Source: Ideonella sp. A 288
Lineage (GTDB): Bacteria; Pseudomonadota; Gammaproteobacteria; Burkholderiales; Burkholderiaceae_C
Reading direction: 5' to 3'
Assembly (NCBI RefSeq): GCF_002198735.1
Contig: NZ_MWLO01000070.1
Location: 1 to 33,732, forward strand
DNA length: 33,732 bases
A model generated the notes under the pieces. The model was not told the DNA's origin, ran no database searches, and saw nothing but the letters and a program-made list of their open reading frames with translations. Within the stretch, counting starts at the first letter, position 1, and each line of letters opens with the position of its first letter. Both the position numbers and the translations under genes were made by a program. This document shows, piece by piece, positions 30,498 to 33,732 of the stretch.

Positions 30498-31052
30498 TCA
30501 GATGCCCTGGCCGGCAAACTGCTCAGCCTCGTCGCGCCGGCGCGCCTGGCTGGCGGCCAGTTCCTGGGCCAGGTCGCGGGCGAAGGCCGGCAGCTTCTGC
30601 ACCACGTCGCCCTGGTAGTGGCCGACGAAGTAGCCCAGCGCGCGCTGCGCCGATTCGAGGTTCTGGTCGGCGCGCAGCTTGACGGCGTCGACGCCGCAGC
30701 GCTGAAGCAGCGGCAGCATGTCGACGAGCACGTCGCCCACCGCGCGGATCTCGCCGGTGTAGCCATGGCGCTGGCGCAGCAGCCGGGCCTGGCTGTAGGC
30801 GCGGCCGTCGGTCCACTTGGGGAACTGCAGCGCCACCAGCTTGAGCCGCGGCAGGTCGGCCGCCAACGCGGCCACGTCGGCCGTGTTGGCCAGCAGCACG
30901 CCGGTGGCAAAGTGCGCCGGCCAGGTCTCGCGCACGGCATGCCATTGCTCGAGCGTGAGCAGCGCGTGGCCATAGGGTTGCGGGTGCGACACGGGGCCGT
31001 CCTCGCCGCCGCGGGTGTGCCAGGGGTCGAGCTGGGTGCGGATGAATTGCAT
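30498..31052 (-). CDS. DUF934 protein of sulfate-assimilation operon
   Basis: 184 residues, DUF934 family, which is found almost only next to cysI and cysH in proteobacteria. Visible conserved parts: TGVLLANTADVAALAADLPR, LKLVALQFPKWTDGRAYSQA then RLLRQRHGYTGEIRAVGDVL, and MLPLLQRCGVDAVKLRADQN. No cofactor motif or membrane segment. A role as accessory factor of sulfite reduction is suggested by context alone and has no direct evidence in the sequence. The ATG at 31052 has AAAGGA about 8 bases upstream. It starts 14 bases after the cysI stop. Confidence 0.92.
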   Translation of the reverse strand: MQFIRTQLDPWHTRGGEDGPVSHPQPYGHALLTLEQWHAVRETWPAHFATGVLLANTADVAALAADLPRLKLVALQFPKWTDGRAYSQARLLRQRHGYTGEIRAVGDVLVDMLPLLQRCGVDAVKLRADQNLESAQRALGYFVGHYQGDVVQKLPAFARDLAQELAASQARRRDEAEQFAGQGI

Positions 31053-31066
31053 GGTGGGGTGTCCTT

Positions 31067-32764
31067 TCAGGCAGCAAGGTCGGCCGTGGCCTGACGCTGG
31101 GCATCGGCGGCGGTCTTGAATTCGGCCAGGCCGATGCGGCGGCAGGTGTCGATGAACCGCTCGCCCAGGCGGCGCCGGGCGCGGTAGGTGTCGATCACGG
31201 CCTCGATCACGTCGGGCACCTCGTCGGCGGCGAAGGACGGGCCGATCACCTTGCCGGGGATGGCCGGGCCGCTCTGGGTGGAGCCGTCGGAGCCGCCCAG
31301 CGTCACCTGGTACCACTCGCTGCCGTCCTTGTCGACGCCGAGGATGCCGATGTGGCCGCTGTGGTGGTGGCCGCAGCTGTTGATGCAGCCGCTGATGTGC
31401 AGGTCGATGTCGCCGATGTCGTACAGCGCGTCGAGGTCGTCGAAGCGCTCGGTGATGGCGGCGGCCACCGGGATCGAGCGGGCGTTGGCCAGCGCGCAGA
31501 AGTCACCGCCCGGGCAGTTGATCAGGTCGGTCAGCAGGCCGATGTTGGGCGTGGCGAAGCCGGCCTCGCGCGCCGCCTGCCACAGGGCGCGCAGGTCGCT
31601 CTCGCGCACCCAGGGCAGCAGCAGGTTCTGGTCGTGCGTGACGCGCAGTTCGGCATGGCTGTAGGTCTCGGCCAGCGCGGCGGCCAGGTCCATCTGGTCG
31701 GCCGTGACGTCACCGGGCGCCTGGCCGGCGCGCTTGAGCGACAGCGTGACGGCGCGGTAGCCGCTCACCTGGTGCGCGTGCACGTTGCGGGCGAGCCAGC
31801 GGGTGTAGGCCTGCGGGCGGTCGGTGTCGTCGCCGGCCGGGGCGATGGCCGTGGTGATCGGCTGCACGCCGGCCGGCCGCACGAAGCAGGCGGCCACGCG
31901 GTCGAACTCGGCCTGCGGGATCAGCTGGGCCGTGCCCTCGGCCAGGATCTGGCGGAATTCCTCGGCCACGGCGTCGAAGTACTTCTTCCCCTCGGCCTTG
32001 ACGAGGATCTTGATGCGCGCCTTGTACAGGTTGTCGCGGCGGCCGAAGCGGTTGTACACGCGCACGATCGCCTCGAGGTACACGAGGATCTGCTGCCAGG
32101 GCACGAAGTCGGCGATCTCGCTGGCGATCACCGGCGTGCGGCCCATGCCACCGCCCACCAGCACGCGGAAGCCCACTTGGCCGGCATCGTTGCGGCGCAG
32201 GTGCAGGCCCACGTCGTGCCAGGCGGTGGCGGCGCGGTCCTCGGTGGCGCCCGACACCGCGATCTTGAACTTGCGCGGCAGGAACGCGAACTCGGGGTGC
32301 AGCGTGCTCCACTGGCGCAGGATCTCGCAGTAGGGCCGCGGGTCGATCAGCTCGTCGGCGGCGACGCCGGCCAGCGCGTCGCTGGTGATGTTGCGGATGC
32401 AGTTGCCGCTGGTCTGGATGCCGTGCATGTCCACGTCGGCCAGCAGGTCCATCACGTCGGCCGCCTGGGTGAGCGGGATCCAGTTGAACTGCAGGTTCTG
32501 CCGCGTGGTGAAGTGGCCATAGCCACGGTCGTGGGTGCGGGCGATGACGGCCAGCTGGCGCAACTGCCGGGCGTGCAGTTCGCCGTAGGGCACGGCCACG
32601 CGCAGCATCGGCGCATGGCGCTGCACGTACCAGCCGTTCTGCAGGCGCAGCGGGCGGAAGTCGTCGTCGGCCAGTTCACCGCGCAGGTGGCGCTCGAGCT
32701 GGTCGCGGAACTGGGTGGCGCGGGCGCGGACGAACTGGCGGTCGAAGTCGGTGTAGGCGTACAT
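31067..32764 (-). CDS. cysI: Sulfite reductase hemoprotein (nitrite/sulfite reductase)
   Basis: 565 residues with two ferredoxin-like half domains and two siroheme/4Fe-4S halves. The first half holds HFTTRQNLQFNWIPL and GIQTSGNCIRNITSD, the siroheme-side residues. The second holds the cluster ligands INCPGGDFCALAN (C417, C423) and HISGCINSCGHHHSGHIG (C460, C464), a CX5C and CX3C pattern. It reduces sulfite to sulfide with six electrons. No CysJ flavoprotein is encoded nearby, so ferredoxin is the likely donor (inference; fdxA and a reductase lie downstream). ATG at 32764 begins MYAYTDFDRQFV. The TauE-type gene stops 23 bases before it. Confidence 0.95.
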   Translation of the reverse strand: MYAYTDFDRQFVRARATQFRDQLERHLRGELADDDFRPLRLQNGWYVQRHAPMLRVAVPYGELHARQLRQLAVIARTHDRGYGHFTTRQNLQFNWIPLTQAADVMDLLADVDMHGIQTSGNCIRNITSDALAGVAADELIDPRPYCEILRQWSTLHPEFAFLPRKFKIAVSGATEDRAATAWHDVGLHLRRNDAGQVGFRVLVGGGMGRTPVIASEIADFVPWQQILVYLEAIVRVYNRFGRRDNLYKARIKILVKAEGKKYFDAVAEEFRQILAEGTAQLIPQAEFDRVAACFVRPAGVQPITTAIAPAGDDTDRPQAYTRWLARNVHAHQVSGYRAVTLSLKRAGQAPGDVTADQMDLAAALAETYSHAELRVTHDQNLLLPWVRESDLRALWQAAREAGFATPNIGLLTDLINCPGGDFCALANARSIPVAAAITERFDDLDALYDIGDIDLHISGCINSCGHHHSGHIGILGVDKDGSEWYQVTLGGSDGSTQSGPAIPGKVIGPSFAADEVPDVIEAVIDTYRARRRLGERFIDTCRRIGLAEFKTAADAQRQATADLAA

Positions 32765-32787
32765 GGGGTGCGCTTTCGTGCGGGGGA

Positions 32788-33555
32788 TCAGTGGATGACC
32801 TTGAGGCCGGCGGTGACGAGCGAGGCGCACAGCAGGGTGCGCACCCACACCTCGGGCAGGGCCTTGGTGAGGCGGGCGCCGAGCCAGATGCCGGGCAGCG
32901 AGCCCACCAGCAGGGCGGTCAGCAGGCCCCATTCGACGTGGCCCAGCGTGGCGTGGCCGATGCCGGCCACCAGCGTCAGCGGCACGGCGTGGGCGATGTC
33001 GGTGCCCACCAGGCGAGCGGCCGGCAGGCGCGGGTACAGCAGCAGGATCAGCGTGGCGCCCACCGCGCCAGCGCCGATGGAGCTGAGCGACACCAGCACG
33101 CCCAGCAGCACCCCGGCGGCCACGGTGAGGCGACGCTGCCGCGCCTCGGGCAGCCAGCGCTCGAGGCGCAGCCCCAGCGCCAGCCAGGTCTTCTTGTAGG
33201 CGACCACCACGGCCGTGAGCAGCAGCGCGATGCCCAGAGAGAAGGTCAGCGCCGCGGCCCAGCCCTTGGTGATGCCGGTGAAGTGCATCAGCGCGATCGT
33301 GGCCAGCGCGGCCGGGATGCTGCCGGCCAGCATGCGGCCGGCGATGCGGTAGTCGACGTGGCCGTGTCGGTGGTGGGCCCAGGCGCCGCCGGTCTTGGTC
33401 AGGCCGGCAAACCACAGGTCGGTGCCGATGGCCACCGCCGGGTGCAGCTTGAACACGCCAATCAGCAGCGGCGTCATCAGCGAACCGCCGCCCACGCCGG
33501 TCATCCCGACGATGGCGCCGATGCCGAACCCGCTGATGACCGCAATCCCGTCCAT
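32788..33555 (-). CDS. TauE/SafE family sulfite/sulfate permease
   Basis: 255 residues with seven or eight membrane helices and the two family repeats: GIGAIVGMTGVGGGSLMTPL, then LLGVLVSLSSIGAGAVGATL. Both hold the Gly-rich turn typical of TauE/SafE (DUF81). The linker is TDLWFAGLTKTGGAWAHHRH. Such proteins move sulfite, sulfoacetate or other organosulfur anions across the inner membrane. As the first gene of the cys operon it probably exports excess sulfite or imports sulfate; the direction is unknown. The ATG at 33555 begins MDGIAVISGFG. The next gene, cysI, begins 23 bases after its stop. Confidence 0.93.
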   Translation of the reverse strand: MDGIAVISGFGIGAIVGMTGVGGGSLMTPLLIGVFKLHPAVAIGTDLWFAGLTKTGGAWAHHRHGHVDYRIAGRMLAGSIPAALATIALMHFTGITKGWAAALTFSLGIALLLTAVVVAYKKTWLALGLRLERWLPEARQRRLTVAAGVLLGVLVSLSSIGAGAVGATLILLLYPRLPAARLVGTDIAHAVPLTLVAGIGHATLGHVEWGLLTALLVGSLPGIWLGARLTKALPEVWVRTLLCASLVTAGLKVIH

Positions 33556-33609
33556 GAACCCACCACGTCCGGCCCCATGGCCGGTGAAGGCGCGACTGTA
33601 GGGAGGCTC

Positions 33610-33662
33610 TATATAGATTGGAACGACTTTCTCGTTGTCTGCATATTCCTCATGAGCATATG
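33610..33662 (-). promoter_or_regulatory. cys operon promoter with LysR-type site
   Basis: Reading minus strand, TATATA (33615-33610) is a good -10 box, but no good -35 sits 16-18 bases upstream, which fits an activator-dependent promoter. Further upstream CATAT (33642-33646) and ATATG (33658-33662) form a dyad with T-N11-A spacing, with CTCATGAG inside. It would lie at about -40 to -60. CysB or a relative is the expected activator (inference). The leader to the first ATG is about 50 bases. Confidence 0.45.
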
Positions 33663-33685
33663 ACCTGGCTTTCTACAATCGGCCG

Positions 33686-33732
33686 ATGAACCGACGCCTC
33701 GCGCTCGCCGGTCTGGCAAGCCGACAACAGGG
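33686..33732 (+). CDS. Start of an unknown gene, cut by the window end
   Basis: An ATG at 33686 opens a frame reading MNRRLALAGLASRQQ as far as the window edge. Basic residues followed by a hydrophobic stretch look like the start of a signal peptide. TACAAT at 33674-33679 resembles a -10 box but lies very near the start. It is divergent from the cys operon, where a sulfur-related transporter or regulator would be expected, but 15 codons are too few to assign. Confidence 0.35.
   Translation, partial: MNRRLALAGLASRQQ

Noticed and set aside
1-33732. CRISPR array, phage genes, defence system or secondary-metabolite cluster
   Set aside because: No spaced direct repeats, cas-like proteins, phage structural genes, restriction enzymes or large synthase domains were seen in either strand.

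Overview
The window is very GC-rich, densely coding, and reads as chromosomal DNA of a betaproteobacterium. The order Burkholderiales (Rubrivivax/Leptothrix/Ideonella-like) is my inference. It rests on the sulfate-assimilation order tauE-cysI-DUF934-cysH-cysD-cysN-cobA, the 7Fe ferredoxin and TrxR-like ferredoxin reductase beside it, and the style of the proteins. I see no insertion sequence, integrase, CRISPR array or rRNA. One tRNA, tRNA-Asn(GTT), is present.

Layout. 1-4.6 kb holds small unlinked genes: a pirin divergent from a LysR regulator, a MipA/OmpV outer-membrane protein divergent from an unknown exported protein, and a divergent endonuclease V homologue that seems to lack one catalytic aspartate. 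4.7-8.0 kb (minus strand) is a tight kaiC-kaiB-crp/fnr operon with overlapping genes and no kaiA. Immediately upstream of kaiC lies a broken nhaR-type LysR gene: its N-terminal half and C-terminal tail are both readable, but the middle is gone and the frame is shifted. 8.7-22.2 kb is a cation and envelope block: a small membrane protein, a CaCA calcium/sodium antiporter, a full Mrp (Mnh/Pha) antiporter operon with fused A and B subunits (AB-C-D-E-F-G), then on the minus strand TerB-TerC and a P2-type cation ATPase followed by a PAP2 phosphatase. A gene-poor gap at 17.95-18.51 kb has a 12-bp tandem repeat and what looks like a fossil of a DUF3616 gene.

22.2-25.2 kb has a gene-poor stretch, a strong hairpin terminator, tRNA-Asn with a readable promoter, and a TonB-dependent receptor of the siderophore-receptor type. 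The receptor's leader carries a clear TPP (THI-box) riboswitch and a hairpin that could hide the start codon. This points to thiamin or a thiamin precursor as the substrate rather than a siderophore. 25.2-33.6 kb (minus strand) has ferredoxin reductase and ferredoxin behind a complete assimilatory sulfate reduction operon: a TauE-type permease, sulfite reductase, DUF934, APS reductase, ATP sulfurylase CysDN, and the siroheme methyltransferase. A LysR-type dyad sits at the expected place in front of it, and a new plus-strand gene begins at the window edge.

The most interesting parts are the kaiA-less kaiC-kaiB-crp operon beside a deletion scar, the riboswitch-controlled receptor with its start-codon hairpin, and the endonuclease V homologue with the missing aspartate. 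All functions are read from sequence motifs alone; no searches were run.
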